This document shows positions 23,366-35,572 of a stretch of 64,000 bases of DNA, piece by piece. Position numbers and translations under genes: made by a program. The notes beneath the pieces were generated by a model. That model saw nothing but the letters and a program-made list of their open reading frames with translations. It searched no databases and was not told where the DNA came from. Source of the stretch: Platynereis dumerilii (lineage: Eukaryota; Annelida; Polychaeta; Phyllodocida; Nereididae); assembly GCA_026936325.1 (NCBI GenBank), contig JAPTHN010000008.1, positions 47,905,706 to 47,969,705 of the forward strand, read 5' to 3'. The stretch's first letter is position 1. The number at the start of each line of letters is the position of its first letter.

Positions 23366-25317
23366 GTCATGGATCATAGATAGCCAGATGAAGCATCATT
23401 TTTGCACTGTATGAGTTATGGAATACACTTGTTATAATTGAATGTGCCAATCGGAATCAAGAGTCAGATCAACATTTGGTGGTTCCATTTCTGTTAAGAC
23501 AAGTTTTCTGATATTTTGTTAAGTATTTCAATATGTTTTCATACATGTGGATTGAAGTGTGGGGCTCCTCCTTAGTCATGACATGTGAAAATAAGATGTA
23601 AGAAACCTCGATTTAACAAAATATTGGTTTTCTACTTTTTCCAAAAACAAACAGATTTATTCCTCATGTTAAGTGAAAAATAGCTAAAATAGCTGGATCA
23701 CCCAAGTTGTAGGGTTGAGGTTGAACATGGAGTCAATATTTTTGGGGTGGAGTTACCACTTAGAAGATATGAGGCATGATGCACATGCACCTAAATTATG
23801 GGTCTAATTCTTCATCCAAAAAGAAAAGAAGAAGATGGAAAAAAGAAGATGAAAAATCCGAAGGCAGCACTCTTTAGAATGCATAGTCCTTCCTTGCCAC
23901 ATAAGTGCACCTAGTGTCAGATTGTGGGGCTAGATTTGGTATAATTATAATGAGGAGTATTGGTGGGTGAAAGCACAGTAAGCGCCTCAATATTTGGCCC
24001 CTATGACCTAAGAATTATTTTCATCAGAAGTGCAAGTGTAGTACATCAATCTGAAGCTACTGATGTATAGAATACAGAATTATGTTTGTCTGATAAATCA
24101 AGACAGGTATTTGCTGGGCTGCTATGAACTACATTATGAAAGTTCCATGAAAATCTAGGTTTTTCTGCTGAAATGGACCATTGGCTTTTCGACCGTTTTC
24201 GCTGATGTGATATGGACAGTTTGCATGTACTGTGACAAATTCGACTTTTGAGCCTTGTCAGCATTCACTAAAATAATCGAAATTTGTCACTAGACATGGT
24301 ATCCCTGCTTTATTTGTGACATACCAGACCTCCAAACATCAGTCCTCAGACTAATCTGAACATTTTTGTGGACGTAATGGATGGACATTTACACTTTTTA
24401 GCCTGGTGTCCAGTGTATTAGTTAAATGCATTGTGTTTTTAAATTTTTCAGTTGCATACATAGGTAGAGAGAGATAGACATGCATTTCCATTTCAGTTGA
24501 CGTGTTACCTGGTCTTTAATTCATTTGAATTACCAAAAAATTGGTTGTGGACGTAATGGACGGACATCGATTTTAGCCATTAAAGCTTCTTGTATCTTAC
24601 AATCATCAGTGGCCATTGGAATTTTTTTCCTGAAATTCATTAAACCAATATCATATCTAGGCAAAAGCACCAAATTCAGCTAATTATTGCATAAAAATAC
24701 CCTCCAGCCAGCCTTTTGAACCCCTGACTGTAAATTTGCAAAAATAACGTTACAAGCAGACCTTTCCTTTGGACGTCATAGCTGCCATAATCATCACATT
24801 GAAAAGTTAGCCAATGGTCCCTACAGAAGCCTAGGGAGGTACAGTAAACAGATAATGTCACCGGCAGAATGTGAACTAAATATTAGGCTACAGCATTGCT
24901 GCAATAGACAGTGCTTCAGAGAAAGGGCCACTGGTTACATGCTAAAATTGACAGATTATACCCACTTTAAAGGTCTGCCCAGAGCATGGTTTTAATTGTA
25001 TGCTCATGAAAAATGCCTAAATTTCTCAGATTTACTTGTTGATCAAGCTTAAATACTGCACTGTTTCTTCTTTATGCCAGAAATTGGTTTCTAGGACCCT
25101 AGATTTACTTTTATCTGATCAAAACGCAATTGAGGCCTTTGCTGTGCTTTCACCCTGGTGCTATAGTTGGGGCAGTACCCCATGGGATACTGGTTGGGGC
25201 TGTACAGTATATTGTACACAATGTTGCTTTATGTGTCTTCACCAAAATCGTATCGTATATATATTTGTTTCAATACATAGAAACTTCTCAGTGAGGTGGT
25301 TGTTAATTTTAGCTTGT
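23366..25317. other. Non-coding DNA
   Basis: No supported gene. A 20-base word (gtggacgtaatgga.ggacat) occurs twice, at 24368 and 24547. Random-looking open frames only. Confidence 0.45.
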
Positions 25318-25440
25318 TCGCGAGACAGTGAAGAAGTTATCATAACTCAAAGCAACAAGCTGTGTTATCTCAAACAAATTGTGTAACCATCTCACTCTAT
25401 CATATGAGCTGACTCCACATTTGAAATTTTACAGTGTGTG
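25318..25440 (+). repeat. Repeat R2, single arm
   Basis: Matches the foldback at 21998-22240 through aagcaacaagctgtgttatc, tcaaacaaattgtgtaacca and gagctgactccaca. Confidence 0.6.
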
Positions 25441-25786
25441 TATTGATGTCTTGGTAGATGAGCCAAAGTACTAAAATTAATATTCTCAATACACCTTGGC
25501 CATTCCATTATAAAGATATTAATACTCTTCAAGTACAGTGAGGTACTGTTGGGATCTTTCATTAATATGCATAACCTCTCTCTAACGACCACCCAGTCTC
25601 ATACTGAATGGTCAGTGCAGTTGACACATGACCACATGAATTCATACATGTCATATGCTCTACAATGGTCAAGAAACAATGTACCATAATGTTGTAGCCT
25701 AAAGAGTTATGTAAATGCCATATTATTCTTAAGAATATTTATGCAAATGAGGCTATTATGCTAATGACTTTGAAGGTCCTTGCCAG

Positions 25787-25867
25787 AGGTCATTTTTGGG
25801 TGATTTTCAGGTCACCACGAGGTCAAACCAAGGTCAAATGTCCTGCTGTGAGGGCAATGTTAGGTCA
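25787..25867 (+). promoter_or_regulatory. AGGTCA cluster with triple DR5 (retinoid-type) spacing
   Basis: Perfect aggtca half-sites lie on the same strand at 25787, 25809, 25820, 25831 and 25862. The middle three are each separated by exactly 5 bases (ccacg and aacca), giving two overlapping DR5 elements. DR5 of AGKTCA is the classical RAR/RXR response arrangement. Activity is inferred only, and no promoter or exon is recognised nearby. Confidence 0.45.
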
Positions 25868-26399
25868 TAGGGGCCCTCAATGTGACATAACACATGCTAA
25901 TGATTGCTCACTATGAGAAAAGTGTCACTGCATGATGATAGCCTCCAGAAATAAGGTTAAGAATGCACATGGGATAGTCATCTTATAGTTTTTGTGTTTT
26001 ACAGATTTATATTAGTCTGGTCAATTGTCAAGATGTTATGCAGTAATTTTGTCAATGTTTTTGAGATTATTTATGACTCAATGCTAAGAGGACAATAGAA
26101 CCATGGTAATTCATGATGAAGAACACATTGGAAGTAAATAAGTCACTTGAAATCAATTTGGAAATTGGAAGTTTAAGTTTTCCAGATTATTTTTTCTAGT
26201 GGAATTTGAGAAATGTGGGTTTGGCTTTAATGCCTTATATCAAGGTAATCAACCATGATCTGAGACCCACTTTCTCTGAATTTCAAGACAACTCTTTCAC
26301 AACAATTACAATGTACCCCCTGCAAAGAACTGCTAAAGTAATCAAGAAACACTGGTGTGTAAGTACAGTAACAATGATGTAGGTACTTGTACTTCAACT
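25868..26399. other. Non-coding DNA
   Basis: No feature recognised. Confidence 0.4.
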
Positions 26400-26407
26400 A
26401 CTTAGCT

Positions 26408-26645
26408 TACTGGTTTGTCATATGTCTTAGTGGCTGATTGTGAGCATGCGATAATTGTAATTTTGAAGTCCAGGGTTTGATTCAACTGCAGGGAAATACC
26501 TGACTGCTATATTTAGATACTGACAGGGGGCCACCTGGTGATGGGGATCCTGCAAATAGACCAAGCAAATGGAACTCAGTTGGGCTTGAAACTCCTACTG
26601 CATCTTTCTATGTTCAAGGTTGTCAAATGCCAATAAAACATTTCT
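26408..26645 (+). mobile_element. Possible decayed tRNA-derived SINE
   Basis: A B-box-like gggtttgattc (about 26473-26483) lies downstream of a loose A-box-like ttagtggctga (about 26428). A ~160-bp body follows and ends in a caataaaaca-type 3' region. The flanks show no clear target duplication and the A box is weak. It could be a chance resemblance. Confidence 0.3.
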
Positions 26646-26652
26646 GCATTGA

Positions 26653-26670
26653 TATATATATATATATATT
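26653..26670. repeat. TA dinucleotide run
   Basis: Short (TA)n. Confidence 0.9.
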
Positions 26671-27133
26671 GTAGCCTACTTGCCACAACAACGATGTCTT
26701 GTAGAGGCTAATAGACGACACAAATTACAAGATTAACAATACTAACAATTACTGGCTATACTCTCCAATGGACATCTCACAAAATCAACAAGTGTATTCT
26801 CGGTCAGTCAATAGGCCATCAATCAATGACAATCATGACCAATTTTCTTTTCTCAACCTTCTCCCAGCCTTTCGAGACTTAAAGTCACACTTTGACAATC
26901 GACCCAATTTAGCTCAATTTGATGTGAAATGGATGAGAATCAATTTGCAGTTGCTGCCAGCTTTCTTGCATCAAATATTTAACTATGGGGCGGAGAAAAA
27001 GCACCTGGGGAACTGTTTGGCCACTTTATATGTGTCTGCCAAGGGTACGCCCTCCTTGTTTGTGACATCAATAATGTATAAGAGCTGTGTGATGCTGGCT
27101 TCAGCTGCCTTTATAAGGTCAAATGCCCCTGGT

Positions 27134-27259
27134 CACGTGCTGGGTGATTCCCATATGAGAGGGATTCCCTCATGACGTCACAGCCTGAGGGCCTTCCAAA
27201 TGAATTGGCGCCAATTCCCATGTCGTCTGCCTTTGTATGTATACTCTCTCCGTATATAC
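27134..27259 (+). promoter_or_regulatory. Promoter-like motif cluster: E-box, kappaB-like, CRE, E2F-like, TATA
   Basis: cacgtg at 27134-27139, gggattccct at 27161-27170, a perfect tgacgtca at 27173-27180, the perfect palindrome gaattggcgccaattc at 27202-27217 (E2F/NF-I-like core) and TATA-like gtatatac at 27252-27259 occur within 126 bp. CpG is enriched against the surroundings. The overlapping 135-codon open frame (26768-27175) lacks family resemblance. Promoter function is inferred. Confidence 0.4.
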
Positions 27260-27527
27260 TTGCAACGTTTTTTTCGCAGTAGTTTTAAAAGTGAGACAGC
27301 GTTACAGATTTTGCTCATAATGTGCACACCGCAGCACCGTACGTTTGCCCTAAAAATTGCTAATTAAAAATTAGGTTCAGGTAATAACATATTCTTTGAT
27401 AATGTATTTATCTATCATTGTGGCAATATTCGGGGGGGGGGTGGGAAATCAAAAATTTCGGTGGGGATCTATCGGGTTATCGTGTCGCGTGCAACAGCTT
27501 GACCAGTCAACCGTGTCCAGTGTTTTA

Positions 27528-27615
27528 GACAGACAGACAGACAGACAAATTCTTTATTGACCTGTGTAAAAAATATACACCCAGCCCTATATGGGCTTAC
27601 AAGTCATCAAAATAA
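27528..27615 (-). mobile_element. LINE/SINE 3' end fragment with (TGTC)n tail
   Basis: On the minus strand the sequence runs ggtcaataaagaatttgtct into gtctgtctgtctgtct. An AATAAA-containing 3' end followed by a short tandem tail is typical of truncated non-LTR elements (CR1/RTE-like or a SINE with a borrowed tail). No coding part remains. Confidence 0.5.
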
Positions 27616-27619
27616 TTCA

Positions 27620-28552
27620 AAAGTAACTTTAACAACAATTTAGATCCAGATTTCAGAATAAGCATATCTATCAATCAATGAACCATATAGGCAATCACTT
27701 CAGTGTATCTATCAATACATTATCTATCATAATAATTTGGATTGTGTACATACATGTACGATTCAATTGTAAAATAGAATATTTGTAGTTCAATCTACAA
27801 GTATAGATGGCGCCCCATGTGCTGCAATTCATCAAACAACCAGCCTGAACACGTCTTCTCGATTATTGGTCTTTTCTCTTATAATAATCATTTTCAAATG
27901 TAGAGATGCTTATAAAACCGCTCAAACACTGTTGGAAAACGTATATTTGCTTGTAGATTTTGTGTGAATTCGTTAATTTTTAAGATTTGCTGGATCAAAC
28001 TTGGTCATTTGCATGACTGCAATCTCCGAGCCCAGTGCTGGTAAAATAGCAATTTTGACCAAATTGCAGTTGTCAACAAATGATGTAACCGTGGTGTTGC
28101 TCTTTTCAATTTATCCAGAAGGCAGGTTGACCCTAGTCCCTGTCTCAAAACAAATCAATATTGGTCTGGTCACTTTTCATGGTTTGGCATGATGATTAGC
28201 TTTTCATAATGTGATATTTTAGCCTAATTGGTTGGCCACAACTCTGCTATGAGGACATCTTTCTGAATTTTGTCTTGGAACTGTATTGAGAAATAGGCCC
28301 ACCCATGTTTTGGCAATTGATTGAAATAAATGCAACAGTTATTTTTGATCATTACAAATTAATATGAGTGCTCATAGTGATCTTTGACCCAGTAATTAGT
28401 ATGATGAGGTGCTGTATGAATATAAATCATCCATAAAAGTTACTGCAGGCACTTTTGTCAGCTTGGGAGTCCACAAGCATGCGATAGCCGGGGGTCATTG
28501 ATGAATGCCTTAAATGAGGATTGCGGGAGTACAAATAAGTCTCCCTCGATCA
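27620..28552. other. Non-coding DNA
   Basis: No gene or element recognised. Confidence 0.45.
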
Positions 28553-28860
28553 CTTATTTCATTTTCTCTTCTTTCGTTCGGTCTTTCCTTCCTTCTATTT
28601 TTCTTTTCTTCCTTCCTCCCTTCCTTCCTTTCTTCTTTATTTCCATTCAATCTTTCTTCCTTACATTCTTCCAACTTCTACTTCTTTCCTTCTTTCCTTC
28701 ACTCCTTTCTTCATTACTTCCTTCCTTCATACATTACTTCCTTTCTTCACACATATACCTTTCTGCCCACCCTTCTTCCTCATTACTTCTTTGCTTCCTT
28801 CCTATCTTCCTTTCTTCTGTACTTGCTTACTTATGTCTTTCTACCTTCCTTCCTATACTT
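28553..28860. repeat. CTTC/TTCC polypyrimidine tract, ~300 bp
   Basis: Mostly cttcc and ttctt words. Two overlapping open frames (FFLPSFL-type peptides) are by-products. Confidence 0.9.
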
Positions 28861-29476
28861 AATTGGATTCGATTCATGGTTAGATATCACCATTTGACAT
28901 CATTAAAAAAATAGAAAGTCACATTTTCCCCCAATTACCTACCACTTTTAAATGGCTCTATTATGATAAAATACGTGCTATAATAACGATTTCATAATCA
29001 TTACGACATGATAATGTTATTAAACGTTAAAAAATTGCTCATGTAGTAAACATTACTTTCCAGTTACCACCACGTGAAGTTCCTGGCATCATATAACACG
29101 AATATGCATTAAATCATTGTCAAATTTGATATTTCAAAAACCCCAAGGCCCCCCAAGTAGTTTTCACTTCATATAAATTTAATGAAGCATTTTATTGCCT
29201 TCACATGATATAGCTGTAAGGGACAAGGTTACATGAATATTTTCTTTGAAGTTAAAAGATGATTTTAATGATAACTTTAGGCAGCTGCAAAAGGTTTTTT
29301 AGAGGTTTTGGGAAACAGTTTTGGGCGATATAAGGGAATTTCTTAGCCTCGGGGAAAACAGATGCAGAAAATTGTCTCCTTGTTTTGCTCAGTTTGGTTA
29401 GTGTTTTTTGCTCAGTTTTTATCTTGCTCACCAAGTGGGACATCATTTTCAATTGTCCTTTGCCTCATTGCCTTGT
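28861..29476. other. Non-coding DNA
   Basis: Nothing recognised. Confidence 0.4.
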
Positions 29477-29780
29477 CCTCCTGGATGGCTAAGTGGTTAC
29501 AGTCTGGGCCTATACTCCACTGAATGTCTTTGCCTGCTTGTATTCAAACCCTGGGGAGTGAACCAGAATATTTTCGGAATACCGAGAGCAAAAGCCCAGC
29601 TGGGTGCTTACATCAGTGACTGTCCTGGGCTAGTTAAAATCCCTCACATAGGGTAAATGCGTAACATGTTGAGGACTTGCTCTCTTTTTAAGTCTTTTAA
29701 CCTCATTGATCAACCCTTGTGAGCACCCAGAAATGGGATTAGAGGGCTCCACTTATCATATCTATCTATAAGTCTATCTG
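29477..29780 (+). mobile_element. TATC-tailed SINE family S1, copy 1
   Basis: The tRNA-like head has A box tggctaagtgg and a decayed B box gtattcaaacc. The body carries agcccagctgggtgcttaca, aaaatccctcacataggg and taacatgttgaggact. The 3' end reads agagggctccacttatcata then tctatctata. It matches the four minus-strand copies listed below over its whole length, with more divergence, so it is likely an older insertion. Confidence 0.85.
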
Positions 29781-30396
29781 TATTTTACCCTGTTAACATA
29801 TTTAAATGTTACAATTTACAGTCAATCCAAATGCAACACACTTACTTTTAGAAATTTACCTTGGGTGGTAATAAAAGATCATAACCTTAGGTTATCAAAA
29901 ATACCAAGTTTTCCACAACCATTCACTTTGCATTGCAAGTTTTCCTACCTTTTTCCTGTAATTGAGTTAACAAGGTTATCAACGAGAAACCTTAAATCAG
30001 GAAAACAAAAGGTTTTTTTTTAATTGTTTAGCAATAACCCTGTCATCACCAAGAGATTAGTTTAAAAGGTTGCTGCCACAAAATTGACCCCAGCTGTGAA
30101 CTCAGGCATTATAAGGTGATAAACCATTCCCAAAGGATTGTGAAAAACAACTTTCAATTGTACAAGCTATAAAAGAGGCATAAAGCTAATTGGCAGTTAA
30201 TGGGGAAAGATAAAAAAATAAATAGAATGGTTAGTGGTTCACATGTTTCATTGACACGTAACTGCCCTTTTTTTGACAGGACAAACCTCGAAAATAAACT
30301 TTTGACAAATAATATAATTATCAAAATGAGCTTGGTTATGCCTGTACTTCAAATTGTTCAATTATGATTATCGAAGATGATTCTCACATGGTGGGC
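29781..30396. other. Non-coding DNA
   Basis: No feature recognised. Confidence 0.4.
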
Positions 30397-31063
30397 TAAG
30401 GCAGATCTGGCGGCTGGCTGAGAAAGCTCAAGCCTGTCCAGCCTAGACTGTACTCTGTGATCTTCTAAGCAAGGTCACTAGATCCTTGCATTTAATTTAA
30501 CAGCAACAATCACGAACACTTGAATATAATCTAGAGCAATAGGAAACTCAGTCTGTTGAAAAAAGGCAATGATTGCTATTTTATATCAGTTTGGGACAAT
30601 TTTAGTTATTGTCATAATTCTTTTAAAAGGTAAAGACATACTTGTTTTGCATGGATGGATGATTTTAAACAGGCATATCCATTTAAACTTTTACAGAATC
30701 AATGCGGAATCATCCTTTACTTCATTGCTTGGTCCTCCTCCTTGCTCCTCTCCTAGATAACCTGGCAAATGCACAGATAAAGGATGTAAAGTCCCAATCA
30801 TTTATCCATCTACATGGAAAATAAATGTGTTTTTACACACTTTAAGAATTACAGGAAGAACTGAAATTGCCCCAAGCTGATATAAAATAGCAATCATTGC
30901 CTTTTTTCAACAGACTGAGTTTCCTATTGCTCTAGATTATATTCAAGTGTTCGTGATTGTTGCTGTTAATGCAAGGATCTAGTGATCTTGTTTAGAAGAT
31001 CACAGAGCACAGTCTGAGCTGGACAGGCTTGAGCTTTCTCAGCCAGCCGCCAGATCTGCCTTA
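30397..31063. mobile_element. Foldback MITE, ~665 bp with ~225-bp arms
   Basis: taaggcagatctggcggctg at the left is mirrored by cagccgccagatctgcctta at the right. The arms (30397-30625 and 30840-31063) are closely matched, including aaaaaaggcaatgattgcta and its complement. The loop is 30626-30839. TA is present just outside an aggcagatct terminus on both sides, suggesting a TA target and therefore a Tc1/mariner-class MITE. No transposase is present. Confidence 0.85.
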
Positions 31064-31233
31064 TAAATTGCTTGTCAATGGATCTTGATTGGCCCTTGCC
31101 CGCAGAGTCCGCACAGCCCGATTTTCAATAGCACCACTAACCCAATTGCCAGCAGGGCAACCATATACAGCAGACCCTAGCTAATAAGGGTTGGGATTCT
31201 GGGATTGATTTGCTAGTTTTCGATTATGAACGG

Positions 31234-31250
31234 TAGATAGATAGACACAC

Positions 31251-31329
<79 letters not shown>

Positions 31330-31340
31330 GATAGTTAGAT
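31234..31340. repeat. GATA microsatellite joined to SINE copy 2
   Basis: (GATA)n of about 24 units running directly into the 3' end of the minus-strand SINE (gatgtggtaagagcaacact). On the SINE strand this is its (TATC)n tail. Confidence 0.9.
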
Positions 31341-31625
31341 GTGGTAAGAGCAACACTCTAAGCCCAGTTCTGGGTGCTCATGAAGGTTGATTGATGAGAT
31401 GGGAGACAGAGTGGGAGTCCTCAACAGTCAACATGTTACACATTTACCCCATGTGAGGGATCTTTTACTTGCCCAGCACAGACACTGATACATGGGGCCA
31501 CCAATTTAATGTCTTGTCCGAACGACTTCCAGCTGGGATTTTGCTCATGAAAGTCCACTGAAAATTTTGGGGTTCTCCAACCAAGGCACACACAGGCAGA
31601 GAGACATTCAGCGGAGCCCCTATGC
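31341..31625 (-). mobile_element. SINE S1, copy 2
   Basis: Body matches copy 5 (taagcccagttctgggtgct, acatttaccccatgtgaggg, cagctgggattttgctcatg). The tRNA-like head is strongly diverged: the B-box position reads ccaaccaagg instead of ggttcgaacc. The ends beyond the cattcagcggagc block are not recognisable. Confidence 0.85.
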
Positions 31626-31794
31626 ACATGCATGCAGAAAATTGCTCTCGTTGCCTGGTCCAAGCTGTATTAAGACTGTTCCTTTTTTGTGCTTCTTGAA
31701 AGCAGAGTGCCAGAATAAATGGCTGGGATAGAAAAGAGCCCCTTGTATGGAATTGTATGGGATGCATCGAGTCTTGTAGAACCACTGATTGGAT

Positions 31795-31955
31795 TAAATG
31801 ATGACAATGGACCCCAATTCATCAGCATATGAAAAAGATGAATAGTAATTCTTTTCTAGTAGTCAAGTCACAACTGCAAATCATATTTTGTGCCACAAAT
31901 TCGTCTCAGATTTGCTCTAAACTGACTGCTGACTGGCAGCTGTGTGGCTGCCTGC
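31795..31955 (+). repeat. Dispersed repeat family R5, copy 1
   Basis: Inverted copy at 55435-55610. Both copies contain an uninterrupted similar peptide (FLVVKSQ.QII.CAT..SQIC.KLTAD.QL.GC) although the neighbouring sequences differ. Whether it was ever coding is unknown. Confidence 0.65.
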
Positions 31956-32088
31956 GTGTGTGGGGTTTCTGTAGAGTGTTTCTTGGTGTAAAATTGTGGA
32001 ACTGGTGTAGATAGAGCTGTTACAGCAGTTGTGAGATTTATTTGCGTAAAATGGGATATAACATCCGTCTAATAAGTTGCCCGAGAGA

Positions 32089-32111
32089 TATATAGATAGA
32101 TAGATACATAC

Positions 32112-32169
<58 letters not shown>

Positions 32170-32208
32170 CGATAGATAGATAAATAGATAGACATATAGA
32201 TAGATATG
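32089..32208. repeat. GATA microsatellite joined to SINE copy 3
   Basis: (GATA)n with a few catacata and cgata interruptions, running into atatgacaagagtagccatc, the SINE 3' end on the complement. Confidence 0.9.
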
Positions 32209-32510
32209 ACAAGAGTAGCCATCTTAGCCCAGTTCTAGACGATCAAGAGGTTGCTTTATGAGATGGGAGAGAGAGTGGGAGTCCTGTTCACATTTACCCT
32301 ATGTGATGGAGCTTTTAAATGCCCAACATGCACAGTCACTGATACACGGGGCCGCCAATTTAGCGTCTCATTCAAATGGCATCCAGCTGTGATTTTGCTC
32401 ATGAAAGTCCACTGAAAATTTTGGGTTCCACAACAAGGTTCGAAACCTTGCTAGCAAAGACCTTCAGCGGAGCAGGCAGGAACCTTAACCGCACTGCTGT
32501 CAGCTGCTAC
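32209..32510 (-). mobile_element. SINE S1, copy 3
   Basis: Full-length type. The complement of the head carries caaggttcgaaaccttg (B-box region) and aaccttaaccgcactgctgt (A-box region). The body matches copies 2, 4 and 5 (agatgggagagagagtggga, cccagttctag). Confidence 0.9.
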
Positions 32511-33037
32511 CAAAAAGGAGATCGAACCAAGCGCGCAGCCAGACTATGTGTAGATATAAATTATCCATCAATCAATCTATCTATCTGTCTATCCTGCTAT
32601 GTTTCTATCTTGCTTTCTATCTTGCTTCCTTTAATTTTTCTATACCCTGTCTAAGTATTTTCCAATACTTCATAACACATTATTATTTTATCTCACTTCA
32701 TTTTCTTTTATCTGAAACACAGTGTATGTATTGTTCGTGTTAAGTACTGTTAACCATTATGACATCACCTTGAAACTCCAATAGACACACACAGCCTAAA
32801 GCAGTAGAGTTTGTTTGTTGAGAGGTTGATTTATTAACAGTTATGACACGTCCTGTAATTATCACAATTAATTGTTAAAGGGTGCCCCCTAGACATGAGT
32901 GCAAGGTTAAAACATACATGGAAAGAAATGGAGTGTGCCACCTCGATAACTATCTAAAAAATATGTGAATTTTAGGACATGAAACTATTATAATTAAGGA
33001 AAGAAAGACACTTACAGGGATATATACAGTTAAATGG
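32511..33037. other. Non-coding DNA
   Basis: A short CTAT/CTTT patch lies at 32577-32630. Nothing else recognised. Confidence 0.45.
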
Positions 33038-33203
33038 ACAGATAGATAGATAGGCCTAGATGTATAAATATATACATAGATAGATAGAAAGACAGAGAGA
33101 TAGAAATTAGAGAGACAGAGAGATAGAGAGATAGAAAGAAAGACAGATAGACAGATTGGTAGATAGATAGACAGATAGATAGATAGATAGATAGATAGAT
33201 AAG

Positions 33204-33268
<65 letters not shown>

Positions 33269-33318
33269 TAATTGACTGATCAATAAAAAGACAGATAGAG
33301 AAGTAGATAGACGGATCT
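33038..33318. repeat. GATA microsatellite with impure left half
   Basis: The left part mixes gata, gaca and gaga units; the right part is pure (GATA)n. No SINE abuts it. Confidence 0.9.
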
Positions 33319-33894
33319 ATCTATAGAAGCAGGGGTTAATGCTTTACCATATATCATCAGTATGTGGGATGTTTCACGAACTTCATCAGCCATTTACAAA
33401 TTCAATGCAACTTTCTTTTGGGGGTAATTAATTTATTACAAGGTAGCAATTATCATCTCTATGAAATACAATTGCATAATTTATTCTTTGGTATTAGAAT
33501 AATTTTCTTAATGAATGGACCCAGGAAATGTCAAATCCTTCCCCTATAATTGACATAGCTTTCTAATTACAACCTGCCATTTTGAACCCTCTGATAAGTT
33601 AAAACATAGGCTGCGCGGCAGCATACCCTCGGCTACTCAGCGGCTATTCTCCAGACAGTGGGATACATTGAGGCAGGACCCCACTGGGTACTCTAATATC
33701 CTCATGAACATGAAATTCCCGTTGAAAAACTTTCATTGAATGGCCAAGAGCTGTGAGCAAAATAATATAAATGTTTCCTGTCTGCCATTTTGTATTGGCG
33801 GGAATTCAAAATCCACATGCAATCAGCTTGCAGGATGGGTCCCCCCCAGAAAAAGAGGGGAAACAGTTAAAATTTGGGCAAGGAGTCAAAAAGT
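33319..33894. other. Non-coding DNA
   Basis: No feature recognised. Confidence 0.4.
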
Positions 33895-34085
33895 GTGGCA
33901 CAAGATCAAATGAACTGAAAATCAATGGTTAGCAATTAGCAAGACGTTACATTGTACTGTTGAAGTGGTATAATTTGGTATAATCTGGATAATGAAATTC
34001 AGGCAAGTATTCCACTATGCCTATTGGTGGCCTGCGGCAAAATCTGTGCCTTTTTGTGAACGAGCAATTTGAGAAATAAAATTTT
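33895..34085 (+). repeat. Dispersed repeat R6, copy 1
   Basis: Shares gaaaatcaatggttagcaa, a variable middle, then tctggataatgaaattcagg, and a final ctttttgtgaacgagcaatt block with 34970-35125, about 1.05 kb away in the same orientation. The class is unknown. Confidence 0.55.
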
Positions 34086-34373
34086 TAAAAAATGAAGTCA
34101 AGAAGATGACTGGTTTCGGTGACAATATTAAGAACAATATTATCCGGCATGGATTACCCACAGTAATTCGTCCCCTCTTCCACTACCATTTTAGAAAGTT
34201 GGTTTTTTATCAAACTTATTTTTGTCTGAATGTAATATACAGTGGTGACAGACAGGAAAATAAAGCAATGCAGTGCACAATAGACAGGTAATGACCATTA
34301 AAAAGACAGCTAGAAATGGACAAAAACTGAGATAAAGACAGTCAGAAAACGATCAGGACATGTAGGGGACTGT

Positions 34374-34396
34374 TTAGATAGATAGATAGATAGATG

Positions 34397-34463
<67 letters not shown>
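34374..34463. repeat. GATA microsatellite
   Basis: Almost pure (GATA)n of ~22 units lying between the two R6 copies. Confidence 0.95.
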
Positions 34464-34969
34464 TTTTGGTAGTTTGATCAATCCAACTATCAGTTTTTCT
34501 ATTAAGATGTGTCATAATTCCTGCAGAAAAGATAAAATTACTATTTCATTTAAACTGCATAAAACTGAATTGCAATAAGGGTAGCTATTGTTTGAACAAA
34601 AATTAGATATCTATCAGTTCAATAAATTTCTGTCTGTAAATCTTATATCTAATCAAACAGTGTCATTGACTTCAGTTCTACATCATCTTGATCCTGGATC
34701 CATTTTAGAATGTAGCCATGTAAATTGTTGGATGTTGTAACAATTTCAGTTAAATTACATTATCCTTGCAGACATTCCCCTTAAAGGTGTTAAAGGGGCT
34801 TCCTTAGTCCCCCTCCTCAGCTGCTAAACACCCATATCAATTGGCTATTGTCTGCTGTACCCCAATCTTTTAATCACCTTATGCAATGCCATTATGTAAC
34901 CTGACAAAAGAATGGAGGGTGGCATACTTCACACACCTCAGAAGTGTGCCACTGTGATGAGGGGGGGGG

Positions 34970-35125
34970 TCCAATGAAACATCACTGAAAGTCAATGGTT
35001 ACCAAGAGATTAAACTTGAAATGATATATCTTCTAGTCAAAATGAAATCTGGATCATGTGATTCAGGCAAGTAGGCCTATGGCTGATTTTGTGCTTTTTG
35101 TAAAAAGAGATTAAATTGAGAAAAT
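34970..35125 (+). repeat. Dispersed repeat R6, copy 2
   Basis: See the copy at 33895-34085. Matching blocks gaaagtcaatggttaccaa, tctggatcatgtgattcagg and ctttttgtaaaaagagatta. Confidence 0.55.
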
Positions 35126-35228
35126 AGAATAATTCCAGTTGATGATTGGATTTTGTGATATATCCATGTATAGGAATCTTGAATCATTGTAAAGCTTTAG
35201 AAATTGTACAGGATTAAAATTACTCTAA

Positions 35229-35334
35229 TAATCTATCCATCTATGTATGCATCTATCAATCTATCTATCTATCTATATATATATCTATCTATCTACATGT
35301 GTCTATCTATCTATCTATCTACCTATCTATCTAC

Positions 35335-35395
<61 letters not shown>

Positions 35396-35494
35396 GATCT
35401 ATCTATCTATCTATCTATCTCTATCCTTCTATCTTTCTATCTTTCTATCTATCTATCTATCTATCAATCTACCTATCTATCTATCTATCTATCC

Positions 35495-35559
<65 letters not shown>

Positions 35560-35572
35560 GTCTATCTAGTCT
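35229..35572. repeat. CTAT microsatellite, the longest array in the window (~340 bp)
   Basis: (CTAT)n with scattered acct, ctac, tatc and cttt variants. All three forward frames are open because the repeat has no stop, giving LSIY-type peptides that are not genes. Confidence 0.97.

Noticed and set aside
26768-27175. 135-codon plus-strand frame
   Set aside because: No family resemblance, and it ends inside the promoter-like motif cluster. Kept only as a note under that feature.
28498-28914. Two long Phe/Leu/Ser/Pro-rich open frames (127-138 codons)
   Set aside because: Translation of a CTTC/TTCC polypyrimidine tract in two frames at once; no conserved order of residues.
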